Shown here in pieces: positions 39,895-48,435 of a stretch of 64,000 nucleotides of DNA. The stretch's first letter is position 1, and every line of letters begins with the position of its first letter. Below the pieces are notes generated by a model. It searched no databases and was not told the origin of the DNA. It saw only the letters and a list, made by a program, of their open reading frames with translations. The position numbers and the translations under genes were made by a program. The stretch is taken from assembly GCF_014202975.1 (NCBI RefSeq), contig NZ_JACHHZ010000005.1:124001-188000 (forward strand). The letters run 5' to 3'. Source of the stretch: Povalibacter uvarum (GTDB lineage Bacteria; Pseudomonadota; Gammaproteobacteria; Steroidobacterales; Steroidobacteraceae).

Positions 39895-42162
39895 ATGAAA
39901 TCCGATGACCGGTTGCGGCTTCTCCATCGCGCCGTAGTCTTTGTTGCGGCCAGCGTATTGGTGTCGATGCCAGCGCTTTGCGCGGACACGACGCAGGCGT
40001 CGAAAGGCAGGCCTCGCGTTGGACTCGTGCTTGCGGGAGGCGGTGCGAAGGGCGGCGCGCACGTCGGTGTGCTGAAAGTCATGGAAGAACTGCACGTTCC
40101 CGTCGACTGCATTGCCGGCACCAGTATGGGAGCACTGATCGGCGGCGGTTACGCATCCGGCATCCCGGCAGCGGGACTGGAAGAGTTCGTCAGCGGCATC
40201 GACTGGAAAGCAGTCGTAGGCAACCAGGGCACGCGCGAGCTCGAGCCCATCGAACAGAAGCGCGCGGGAGCGACGTACAGCAACGATTTCGAGCTGGGGA
40301 TCACGAAGGAGGGCATCGTCTCCCCGGGCGGCCTCGTCAACACCAGCAACATCGATGACCTGCTGCGCACCTACGTGGCCAGTGCGCGTCTCGAGTCGAG
40401 CTTCGACGAACTGCCGATCCCCTATCGCGCGATCGCAACCGACATGGTCCAGAGCCGGATGGTCGTGCTCGATCGGGGCGACCTGGCGACGGCGATGCGC
40501 GCCAGCATGGCGATTCCCGGCGCATTCGCGCCGGTGCAGATCGATCAGATGATCCTGTCCGACGGCGGTCTCGTGCGGAACATTCCGGTCGATGTGGCTC
40601 GTGATCTGTGTGCCGATGTCGTTATCGTCGTGAATCTCGTCGAGCCGCCGGCGGATCCGAAGCGCTTGCGCAGCGCGACCCAGCTGCTGAGCCGCACGAT
40701 GGACGTGATGATCGAGGCCAACGAGAACCTGCAGCTTGCGTCGCTGCGCCCAGGCGATGTCCGGGTGGACGTGTACATGGGTGACATCACGACAGCGGAT
40801 TTCGAGCGTGTGCCAGACACTATTCCGCTGGGTGAGGCCGCCGCGCGCGCGATGGCCGCTGATCTCTCGAAGTATGCGGTGCCGCAGCCCCAGTACACGG
40901 CGTGGCGGCAGGCTGTCACGACGTCGCAGCACATCGAGGCGAAGCTTGCAGACGTGCGCTACGAAGGGCTCAAATTCGTCAATCCTGAGTACCTCAAGAC
41001 TACCGGACTGGTCGAACCCGGTGACACCATCAACACGTCGGTGATCAGTCGCGAAGCCCAGCGCATGGCTGCGTTGCAGGACCTGGACTCCGTCGGTTAT
41101 CGGCTCGACGGCGATCCGGCACAACCGACGCTCACCTGGTTGCCGCGCGAGAAGAGCTGGGGCCCAAACTATTTGAAGGCCGATCTCGGGGTGTATTCCT
41201 CCGTCGACGGCGATCTGACGTTCACGATCTACGGCCGGCACGTTCGCACCTGGCTCAACAGTCTCGGCGCGGAATGGCGCAACGAACTGCAGGTCGGCGG
41301 TGAAACCCTCATCGCGACGAGCTGGTTCCAGCCGCTCGACGCCGCGCATCGATTCTTCGTCGAGCCGAAAGTTCTGTACTCGCTGGCGACCGAGGATGTG
41401 TTCCGGGACGACGAACGCATCGCGCGGTACAACTTCCAGGACTTTGCTGGCATCCTCAACACGGGCGTGAATCTCGGCCGCTATGCCCAGGCCCGTGTCG
41501 GCTACATCTACGATTCGAGAGATGTGAAGGTCGACATCGGATCGGAGCTGATGCCCGAGAGCAGCCCGGTCGATGCGGGCTTCACCGCAGCGCTCGAGTA
41601 CGACAGCCGCGACACAGGATTCAGTCCACAACACGGCATGGCGGCCGCGCTCGAATACATCCACATGGAGGATTCGCTCGGCGGCGACCGGAACTGGGAA
41701 CGCGCCGAGATGGGCCTGGGCGTCGCGCTGCCGTTCCGCAAAGACATCTGGTGGGTGACGGTCGCTGGCGGCTCCGATCTGAAAGGAAATCTGCCGGCGG
41801 ATCGAGCCTTCGCGCTCGGCGGACCGGGAAGCTTTCCCGGTCTCGAACTGGGTGAGTTGCGTGTAGGCGGCTACTGGACAGCCGGCACGAGCTACCTGTG
41901 GAACGTGAAGGATCTCATGTCGATTCGCAATCTCGCGCTGTACGCAGGCGTACGTGTCGCTGGCGGCGCTGTTTACGATCGCATCGACGACGGCAGGTCG
42001 GGTGACATCTACGGTGGATCGATCTTCCTCACGGGTCGTACTTTCTTCGGACCGCTGACGATTGGTGTCGGCGCGACGACGACCGACTCATGGAGCGCGT
42101 GGCTGAGCATCGGCCGGCCGGTCGGGCATGGGACGATTCTGGAGCGGGGTATCTTCCGGTGA
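39895..42162 (+). CDS. Patatin-like phospholipase with Omp85-type barrel (PlpD/T5d-like)
   Basis: A 755-residue protein with a signal peptide ending near residue 30 (ALCADTT). Residues 40-310 form a patatin domain: oxyanion GGGAKGG at 48-54, nucleophile Ser77 in GTSMG, and Asp223 in SDGGLVRN, so the catalytic dyad is complete. A POTRA-like segment (about 345-420, VRYEGLKFVNPEYLKTTG) and a C-terminal BamA-like 16-strand barrel (GPGSFPGLELGELRVGG is the LRGF-like element) follow. This layout is that of PlpD, a type Vd secreted phospholipase. It lies between a sortase substrate and the sortase; a functional link is not shown. Confidence 0.88.
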   Translation: MKSDDRLRLLHRAVVFVAASVLVSMPALCADTTQASKGRPRVGLVLAGGGAKGGAHVGVLKVMEELHVPVDCIAGTSMGALIGGGYASGIPAAGLEEFVSGIDWKAVVGNQGTRELEPIEQKRAGATYSNDFELGITKEGIVSPGGLVNTSNIDDLLRTYVASARLESSFDELPIPYRAIATDMVQSRMVVLDRGDLATAMRASMAIPGAFAPVQIDQMILSDGGLVRNIPVDVARDLCADVVIVVNLVEPPADPKRLRSATQLLSRTMDVMIEANENLQLASLRPGDVRVDVYMGDITTADFERVPDTIPLGEAAARAMAADLSKYAVPQPQYTAWRQAVTTSQHIEAKLADVRYEGLKFVNPEYLKTTGLVEPGDTINTSVISREAQRMAALQDLDSVGYRLDGDPAQPTLTWLPREKSWGPNYLKADLGVYSSVDGDLTFTIYGRHVRTWLNSLGAEWRNELQVGGETLIATSWFQPLDAAHRFFVEPKVLYSLATEDVFRDDERIARYNFQDFAGILNTGVNLGRYAQARVGYIYDSRDVKVDIGSELMPESSPVDAGFTAALEYDSRDTGFSPQHGMAAALEYIHMEDSLGGDRNWERAEMGLGVALPFRKDIWWVTVAGGSDLKGNLPADRAFALGGPGSFPGLELGELRVGGYWTAGTSYLWNVKDLMSIRNLALYAGVRVAGGAVYDRIDDGRSGDIYGGSIFLTGRTFFGPLTIGVGATTTDSWSAWLSIGRPVGHGTILERGIFR

Positions 42163-42169
42163 TGCCCCC

Positions 42170-42267
42170 GTCATTCCCGCGCACGCGGGAATCCATCTGA
42201 ATCAAGGCATGGATTCCCGCCTGCGCGGGAATGACGGGGATGCAGTCCCGCTTTCGCGGGAGTGACG
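42170..42267. repeat. REP-like palindromic repeat (three units)
   Basis: Unit A at 42170-42195 and unit B at 42210-42235 are inverted copies (GTCATTCCCGCGCACGCGGG and partner), together forming a longer palindrome. A third, shorter unit lies at 42245-42267 (GTCCCGCTTTCGCGGGAGTG). The array fills the space between the convergent patatin and sortase genes. Confidence 0.8.
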
Positions 42268-42273
42268 CCATCT

Positions 42274-42969
42274 TCAGTTCTTCGCCCCTCGCGCGAAGCT
42301 CTCATCATCCAGCCGCGCATGCACGATATAGCGCTTCGGTGCTGAGCCGACGAAGTAGAACGGATAGCACGTGACCAACGTCATGGTGCCTGTCGTCGTC
42401 GGGTTCAGCACGCTCACGTCGTCCGGCGTGACGATCGAGATATTGCTGACGCGATAGCGCTTCGTCGCCGTCACAGTGTCGAGGAACATCGTGTCGCCGA
42501 CCTGGATGTCCTTCAGCGGGCGGAAAAATCCATCGCGATGCGCGGCCACGCCGATGTTGCCGGTCTGGCTGTCGACTGTCGCGGTGCCTTCGATATGCCC
42601 CGCGCCGCGATTCAGAATGAAATCGCTCGTGCCGCGGTAGACGGGCACTTCGAGTTTCAGGTTGGGGATGCGGAGCACGGCCTGCGGCGTGGCCTGCTTC
42701 GTCAGCGCGTCGTTGTACTCGGCGATCCGCTTCTTGTCCCAGGTCGTCGTGTCCGGCTGGGTGGTCGAGAGACTTCGGATCGAGGTATCGGCGGCCGACG
42801 CAACCGCGGATTGCTTCAGCGCCGCCCCATGCTCAGCGCGGGCGCGGTTCAGTGCTTCGACACCATCTTCACTCGCTTGTGCCGACCACGTACGCACACC
42901 GGCATACGTGGCGAGCAACAGCACACCACCGGTCCAGGCTGCGATCTCGAGGAATCGGTGAAGCGGCAT
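42274..42969 (-). CDS. Class D-like sortase (transpeptidase)
   Basis: About 231 residues with the ATG at 42969; a TTG at 43020 is an alternative, and the ribosome binding site is weak at both. One N-terminal membrane anchor (residues 10-26) precedes a linker and the sortase beta barrel. The catalytic triad is complete: His144 in AAHRDGFF, Cys201 in LVTCYPF, and Arg213 in PKRYIVHA. The TLVTC and short spacing to RY fit class D. It should cut LPxT(A/G) signals and join the product to an amine in the cell envelope. The only sorting signal I found in the window is in the gene at 39084. Sortases are uncommon in Gram-negatives. Confidence 0.88.
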   Translation of the reverse strand: MPLHRFLEIAAWTGGVLLLATYAGVRTWSAQASEDGVEALNRARAEHGAALKQSAVASAADTSIRSLSTTQPDTTTWDKKRIAEYNDALTKQATPQAVLRIPNLKLEVPVYRGTSDFILNRGAGHIEGTATVDSQTGNIGVAAHRDGFFRPLKDIQVGDTMFLDTVTATKRYRVSNISIVTPDDVSVLNPTTTGTMTLVTCYPFYFVGSAPKRYIVHARLDDESFARGAKN

Positions 42970-43059
42970 CAGGAAATGACGAGTGACCGACGACGAATGG
43001 GAATGATGCGCTTGCGGCAATCACCCGTCACCTGTCACTCGTCACGATCCTGGTTGCGT

Positions 43060-43734
43060 TCAATACCTATAAACGATGCCGATCTTGAACTGGTCGAGAT
43101 CCGGCGTGCCGCTGGCCTCGCTCAGATCGATCCAGTGCTTCTCGTAAGAAGCCCGAAGCGAGTAGCCGGGCCCGAGGTCCCAGCGCAAGCCGAGGCCCAG
43201 GTCATACGTGAAGCCATCGACGCTGCGCGTGTCCTGCACGCTGCCGCAGACATAGCCCCACCACGGATCCCACCAGCAGACGTTCTGCGGGCGACCCTCC
43301 GGAATGTTGGTATCGATGAAGCTCCAGCCGATGCCAGCTTTCACGAACGGCGTAATGTCGCCGCTGCTGAAGTTGTACACGACGGCGGCCCGAGGGGTGA
43401 ACGCTTCGTAGCTGCCGGTGACGCCGATTCGCTGCAACGGAACCGGGGGCGTCGTGTTGCTGTACGTCTGCAGCGTCGCGTCATAGTCGACGTCGTTCCA
43501 GTCGAGCGCGAACTGCAGTTCGAGATTGTCGTTGAAGCGATAGCCGAAGTTGATCGTAAGGCCGAAATCGTCGTCGAGGGATGCCGATGAACCGCCCTCG
43601 AAGTCGACGTCCTGACTCAGTTGATAAAGAATGTCGGCGCCGAATTCCCAGCCGGTGCCCCGATCGGCGCTGGCCGTCGTCCATGCCAGCAGGCCCGCGA
43701 AGAGCGCTGCGGCGGTTGATACTGCTCGTTTCAT
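43060..43734 (-). CDS. Outer-membrane barrel protein (OmpW/OmpA-barrel-like)
   Basis: A 224-residue protein with a signal peptide ending ASA-D near residue 23. The eight-strand small-barrel pattern includes GLTINFGYRFNDNLELQFAL, YEAFTPRAAVVYNFSSGDIT and the aromatic terminus IGIVYRY. A Trp/Cys-rich loop (VCWWDPWWGYVCG) with a probable disulfide is unusual. OmpW-type proteins pass small hydrophobic molecules; the role here is open. Confidence 0.75.
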   Translation of the reverse strand: MKRAVSTAAALFAGLLAWTTASADRGTGWEFGADILYQLSQDVDFEGGSSASLDDDFGLTINFGYRFNDNLELQFALDWNDVDYDATLQTYSNTTPPVPLQRIGVTGSYEAFTPRAAVVYNFSSGDITPFVKAGIGWSFIDTNIPEGRPQNVCWWDPWWGYVCGSVQDTRSVDGFTYDLGLGLRWDLGPGYSLRASYEKHWIDLSEASGTPDLDQFKIGIVYRY

Positions 43735-43798
43735 GATGGCTCCTTGAACTTCACCAATCGATGCAACCGACAGCTCGCCGGCCGCTCCTCATTCGTCC

Positions 43799-44479
43799 TC
43801 AACCCGTCTTGCCTCGCGATGCATCCAGCGCGTTCTTCAGCAGTTCGGCCCAGCGGCGAATCTCGCGGCGGGCATCTGCACTGTTCGTCACTGAGTCGGT
43901 CCACGTCCATTGACCGCCACTGCCGAGGTCCTCCCTGCGATCGTATGCCCGGCTCAGCAGCGTGCCGGTGACGGAGTCATGCAGTTCCGCGATGAGCGTC
44001 ATCTCGCCGGCGCTCGTCGTGTAGGTCTTGACGCGAGCAGCTGTCTGCATCGATACGTCCGGTGCATTGATGTAGAGATTGACGATCGCCGCTTGCACTT
44101 CGAGCACGTCCTTGGCCGGCTCGCTGACCACCTGATAACCGCCCTTCTCCTGCAGCACCTGTCGGAAGACGTCGTCGAAAGCCTTCGCGAGGTCCTTCTT
44201 GATCTTGTCTCGGTCCGGCTCGTTCATGCGGTACAGCGCGGAGTCGTCTTCCGGTTTCCAGTTCTTGCTGAACTCGACGGCGATCGGCCGCAGCAGGATC
44301 TTGTCGTAGCTGGCGAGATTGGCGCCCGGCCTGTTGTAGACGGCATCGACTCCCTTCACGTTGGCTTTGACGAGTCCTTCGTGCGTCGACATGTCATCGA
44401 TGGGCGATTGCTGGGTCGTCGCGCAACCGCTCAACGCTGCGGCTGCGGCAATCGCGTACAGGAGGGAGCGGCAATGCAT
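43799..44479 (-). CDS. DUF3313 family lipoprotein
   Basis: A 226-residue protein with lipobox LSGC (Cys about 19). The start at 44479 is set by GGAGAAG four bases upstream; the frame opens at 44746. The DUF3313 pattern is recognised in YDKILLRPIAVEFSKNWKPE, KKDLAKAFDDVFRQVL, VLEVQAAIVNLYINAPDV and the C-terminal RREIRRWAELLKNALD. Family members are envelope lipoproteins of unknown function. Confidence 0.8.
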   Translation of the reverse strand: MHCRSLLYAIAAAAALSGCATTQQSPIDDMSTHEGLVKANVKGVDAVYNRPGANLASYDKILLRPIAVEFSKNWKPEDDSALYRMNEPDRDKIKKDLAKAFDDVFRQVLQEKGGYQVVSEPAKDVLEVQAAIVNLYINAPDVSMQTAARVKTYTTSAGEMTLIAELHDSVTGTLLSRAYDRREDLGSGGQWTWTDSVTNSADARREIRRWAELLKNALDASRGKTG

Positions 44480-44604
44480 GATTCTTCTCCGGGCTGAGTG
44501 TTTCCTGTGAGTGCATGTTGCAGCGACGCAGCGTTCAAGACACTCCGTAATAAGGGCAGACGCAATGGCTGATTGTGCGCGTGGCGACGACGCCACGCCG
44601 CCGG

Positions 44605-45429
44605 TCAGAAAGCGCCTGTGATGAACAGCAACGGTCCGCCGTACTCGAAGCGCAGCGTGCCGTTGAAGTGCTCCTTGTCGACATCGAGGCTCGTCGTGAA
44701 CTTGTTGTAGCCGACACCGACGCCGAAGTTCCTGATCGGCATCCACGTGAAGCTGATCTTGTAGTCCTGCAGATCCCCGTCGTATTCGTCGAATTCCAGC
44801 GCGAAGAACTGGGCCTGCGCGTCGAAATAAAAGTGATCGCTCAATGCCCAGACGCCGCGAAATCCAATGACGGGGAGCGGGCCGTCGCCATCCGCCTTCG
44901 CGTCGCGATCGATGCCGCCGGCCCCCTGGTTGCTCGACGCCTCAGCGAGGAGGCGCGCGCCGATGCTCAGATTGTGCAGGCCGATCGTTCCGGAGAGCTC
45001 GAAGTTGTCGCGCTTCATGAAGGAATATTCATACGCGAGCTCGAAGATGGTCACGTCGAAACTGACCTTGACGAAGGCATTGAGGGGAAACGTTTCGTCG
45101 CCGAACTCGATCTCCCGCTCGATGTTGCGGGACGAGCTGGAGCTGCTGTCGAAGTACATGAAGCGCAGCTTGTGGCGATCCAGGAACCGCCAGTAGCCGT
45201 CGATCCGGAAGCGATCCTGGCTGTCGAGGCCGAGTTCGTCCTCCAGGTTCACTTGCGTACCGAGATCCTGGTTATTGGCATCGAGGCGGATCGTCGTGTC
45301 CGTATCGAGGAAGAATACGCCGAGGTTGGCCTCGAACTTCCGGTCGAGCGGCCAGAGCGGATCGGCACTGGCCACCGAAGACAGCAGCAACATCGACGAT
45401 GCGATGCAGAGCGAAGCGATCTTGTTCAT
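44605..45429 (-). CDS. Outer-membrane beta-barrel protein
   Basis: A 274-residue protein with a signal peptide ending ASA-D (residue 22). Alternating strands rich in Asp, Phe and Tyr include FEANLGVFFLDTDTTIRLDA, HKLRFMYFDSSSSSSRNIE and FELAYEYSFMKRDNFELSG. It closes on LLFITGAF with a terminal Phe, the usual barrel-insertion signal. No substrate can be inferred. It is preceded on the same strand by the 808-residue protein with 29 bases between and probably shares its transcript. Confidence 0.72.
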   Translation of the reverse strand: MNKIASLCIASSMLLLSSVASADPLWPLDRKFEANLGVFFLDTDTTIRLDANNQDLGTQVNLEDELGLDSQDRFRIDGYWRFLDRHKLRFMYFDSSSSSSRNIEREIEFGDETFPLNAFVKVSFDVTIFELAYEYSFMKRDNFELSGTIGLHNLSIGARLLAEASSNQGAGGIDRDAKADGDGPLPVIGFRGVWALSDHFYFDAQAQFFALEFDEYDGDLQDYKISFTWMPIRNFGVGVGYNKFTTSLDVDKEHFNGTLRFEYGGPLLFITGAF

Positions 45430-45458
45430 GGTAGCAACTCCTTGTTCACGAGATTCTT

Positions 45459-47885
45459 TCAGCGCCTTCGGCCGCCGTACGATCGATGCATCGATCTGCT
45501 CGCGCCACGGTTGTACTCGTAGCGCTGACCGCCGGTGTTTCGTGTGTAGCGATCGTGGTTGAGGTCACGGGTCTGGGTCTGGGATGGTTTCGGCTGCGGC
45601 CGGTCGGTGTTGACGGACTCCCAGCCATTGTCCGTGTGCTTCCAGACATTCCCGTCGTGGCCGGCGTAGACATTGCCGCCGACATCGATGACACCGCCCT
45701 GGTCGCCCTTGATGCCGCGCACACCGGTCGCTTCACCAGTGTTCTTGTTGTAGACGACGGCCTTTCCGGCCGAGACGCTGTCACCTGTGTAGATGTTGCC
45801 CGCCGTGCCGCCTGCACCGACCACTGTTCTTCCACCGGGACCTGTAGCAGCCCCCCGTCCACCAGTTGCGTAGTTGCCGGTGTAGACGTTGTGGACTGCG
45901 CCGCGTTGTCCTGCTGCGAGCACGCCCGTGCTCGAGTTGTAGGACATGCCTACGCGGCTTGCCCACTGATTGCCTGTCCATGCGTTGTAGCCGCCGGAAA
46001 CACGAGAGACGCTGGCGACATCACCCCATCGCGAATACATGTTGCCGGTCGTTGCAGCCCAACCGCCGGGACCCCACGCGGCGGCGCCACGCGGTCCGAC
46101 GGCAGCACCCCAATACGGAGCGGGATAGATCGGATACATCGGCGGACCCCAGCCCCATCCCCAACCATAGGGACCCCACCACGGATAAGCGCCCCAGCCC
46201 CAACCGACTGCAACTGTTGCCGCGCCCCACGCCCAACCAAAGCCGAAGCCGACGGTCCATCCGGTCCAGGGCGTGTAGCGAAGTGCAACACCGAAGCCAT
46301 ACGTGACAGGTGGCCCGTACCAGTAGGTGCCGATCCACGGCGTGTAGTAGTAGCCGGTTCCGTACACGACGACGTGCGTGACCGGGTCGATGCACTGACC
46401 CTGGTAACCCGGCGTGTAGCCGACATACACCGTGTCATCGACGACGTCGTACACCTTCACGTACGTGACGTAGTGAAGCGGAGAGCTCGGCGGAATCTTG
46501 TAGATCTCGGCGGGAACCGAGGTTGCGACCGTCCATGGCCCTTGCAGCGAACGCGATTCGAACCACACGCCGTTCTCGACGGCGTAGTAGCTGTTCGGAT
46601 TCACCATGATGATCGGCATCGCAGTGTTCACGACGTACTGCAGGCTCGTGCCGTAGATCGCGACGAGTTGCGGTTCGCCGTCGAACTGCGGCGGCGTCAT
46701 CTTCGCTTCGGCCTTCTTGACCGCGGCTGTCGAAGGAATCGACGCTGCGATAGCTGCTTCTTTCGCCTGCGTCGTCCGGGCGACGGAGGCCTTCACGTTC
46801 TCTTTCGGGTTGTCGTCCGGAATTTTCGCGAAGTCCTTCGCGAGCAGGTCGGACGAGATGTATTCCCACGGGCCCTTGATGTCCGGTGCGCGGAACCAGC
46901 GGCCGGAGATGAGCACGTACGTCTTCTGATCGCCGAGCAACTTGAAGACGTGTCCGGTCGTGTTCTCGACGAACAGCAGCTGCGTGCCGGGAATCGGCAC
47001 CCACTTCGCCGCGCCGTCGGTGACGAGCAGTTCCGTGGGCTCGGTCGCGATGACGATTTTCGGGATCGTTCCCTTGAGCAGCGACGGTGCCGGTTGTTCC
47101 GGATCGGATTGGCCGGTGAGCAGATCCACCTGGCGTGAGGCGATGGCCTGATCCTTGATCTGCTTGAGATCGGAGGGTGGATTCAGGTCCGCGGTCCAGT
47201 TGCCCTGCAGCGAGCTGGCGATCATCCATCCGTCGAAGACATGCAGGTAGTGATTGCCGCTCCGAGCCTTGACCAGCAGCGGTCGCGTATTGATGACCCG
47301 CTCGTACGAGGTCCCCGGGATCGATCGGTAGGCCGGCTGACCGTCGATGTAGACGAGTAGCGCCGGTTGCTCGGAGAAGATGATTTTCGGCGGAGCGTTG
47401 CGGATCGGTGTGTTCGACACCGACTTCTCGGTCTGCACGATGTGCAGGTTCGCCTCGAGCCGGTCGAGTGCAATCGTGCGCGAACGATTCTTCGCATCGT
47501 CTTCCAGCACCTTCACCCAGCCGGCGCTCTTGCTTTGCGCGCTGGGGAACTCGGCCTTCGTGATGTCGTAACCGTCGAGCGTGACGATGCGCTCGGCCTT
47601 GTCCACGAGCGTTCGGGCGGTCACATGAATCACACCGTAGGTGGAGGTCGCGTTTTCCTTGTCGCCTTCCTTCACCGACACGGCAGCGCGCGCTTTCAGA
47701 TGGTAGCCGTCCCAGGAATCGAGCTGCGGCTGATACACGGTGAGCGCCGTGCTGCCTTCCTTCACTTCATACGGCCAGGGCGTTTCAACGTCAGGCGCCT
47801 CGTCCGCCGGCGCCTCGGCCGCGGACGCGACCGAGGCCGTTGCGCACAGCACAATCAGCAGGAGATATCTGAGTGACGAGACCAT
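45459..47885 (-). CDS. Large exported protein with Gly/Trp/Tyr-rich region
   Basis: An 808-residue protein started at the ATG at 47885, which gives a signal peptide ending ASA-A. The first 490 residues contain repeated beta units of the form IYxTxxPxLLxxxG with GPWTVATSVP-like ends (IIFSEQPALLVYIDGQP, IVIATEPTELLVTDGA, LVAIYGTSLQYVVNTAMP). Residues about 500-620 are extremely rich in Gly, Trp, Tyr and Pro (GWAWGAATVAVGWGWGAYPW). The last part has repeats built on NVYTG and GNIYTGD and ends in a basic RRR tail. I recall similar uncharacterised proteobacterial proteins, sometimes labelled carbohydrate-binding. It is likely periplasmic or surface-exposed; the function is unknown. Confidence 0.7.
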   Translation of the reverse strand: MVSSLRYLLLIVLCATASVASAAEAPADEAPDVETPWPYEVKEGSTALTVYQPQLDSWDGYHLKARAAVSVKEGDKENATSTYGVIHVTARTLVDKAERIVTLDGYDITKAEFPSAQSKSAGWVKVLEDDAKNRSRTIALDRLEANLHIVQTEKSVSNTPIRNAPPKIIFSEQPALLVYIDGQPAYRSIPGTSYERVINTRPLLVKARSGNHYLHVFDGWMIASSLQGNWTADLNPPSDLKQIKDQAIASRQVDLLTGQSDPEQPAPSLLKGTIPKIVIATEPTELLVTDGAAKWVPIPGTQLLFVENTTGHVFKLLGDQKTYVLISGRWFRAPDIKGPWEYISSDLLAKDFAKIPDDNPKENVKASVARTTQAKEAAIAASIPSTAAVKKAEAKMTPPQFDGEPQLVAIYGTSLQYVVNTAMPIIMVNPNSYYAVENGVWFESRSLQGPWTVATSVPAEIYKIPPSSPLHYVTYVKVYDVVDDTVYVGYTPGYQGQCIDPVTHVVVYGTGYYYTPWIGTYWYGPPVTYGFGVALRYTPWTGWTVGFGFGWAWGAATVAVGWGWGAYPWWGPYGWGWGWGPPMYPIYPAPYWGAAVGPRGAAAWGPGGWAATTGNMYSRWGDVASVSRVSGGYNAWTGNQWASRVGMSYNSSTGVLAAGQRGAVHNVYTGNYATGGRGAATGPGGRTVVGAGGTAGNIYTGDSVSAGKAVVYNKNTGEATGVRGIKGDQGGVIDVGGNVYAGHDGNVWKHTDNGWESVNTDRPQPKPSQTQTRDLNHDRYTRNTGGQRYEYNRGASRSMHRSYGGRRR

Positions 47886-47983
47886 GGGTATCACTGCGAC
47901 CGTGAGAGCGGACGGATACCCGTCATGCTGCAACGCTGTCGCAGGTTAGGCAGTACGTAGGAGGGGCAAGCGTCCACGACGGC

Positions 47984-48358
47984 TCAATGTTGTCGCTCGA
48001 TCGCCTGGTGGATGGCCGCAAGGATGTCGACACCGGCGTCCGTCTTGCGGAAGAACGCGGCACATCCGGCCGCTATCGCTTCGGTGCGCACCTGCGGATC
48101 GTCGTGGGCCGTGATGTAGATGAACGGAGTGCGGACCTGGCATGCGGCGAGCCGGCGATGCAGTTCGAGGCCTGACATGCCGCCGAGCTGCACGTCGACG
48201 AGCAGGCAATCGAAATCCACGCGCAAGCGGTCGTCGAGGAAATCCTCGGCCGACAAATAGGCGACCGGATGCAATCCGGCGCTCTGCAGCAATCGGCTGA
48301 GCGACCGGCACATGCTTTCATCGTCATCGATGACGGCTACATAGGATCGTGCAGGCAC
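47984..48358 (-). CDS. Single-domain response regulator (receiver only)
   Basis: A 124-residue receiver domain with no output domain. The acidic pair is in VIDDDES, the phospho-acceptor is Asp55 in LLVDVQLGGMSG, the Thr is in YITAHDD, and the Lys is in FFRKTDAG. FixJ-type features are seen around SAEDFLDD. It probably acts by phosphotransfer or protein contact, possibly with the FixJ-like pair at 52416-54886. No cognate kinase is adjacent. Confidence 0.85.
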   Translation of the reverse strand: MPARSYVAVIDDDESMCRSLSRLLQSAGLHPVAYLSAEDFLDDRLRVDFDCLLVDVQLGGMSGLELHRRLAACQVRTPFIYITAHDDPQVRTEAIAAGCAAFFRKTDAGVDILAAIHQAIERQH

Positions 48359-48435
48359 CCGTTGGCCCTCCTGATCCGACTTCGACAGTCCCTGCCGGCT
48401 CTACGGCCGGCGAATGGACTGGCCAGCGAAGTGGA

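Noticed and set aside
42170-42267. Possible CRISPR array
   Set aside because: Three short palindromic units with unequal spacers and inverted orientation; the family recurs singly elsewhere and no cas genes are present.
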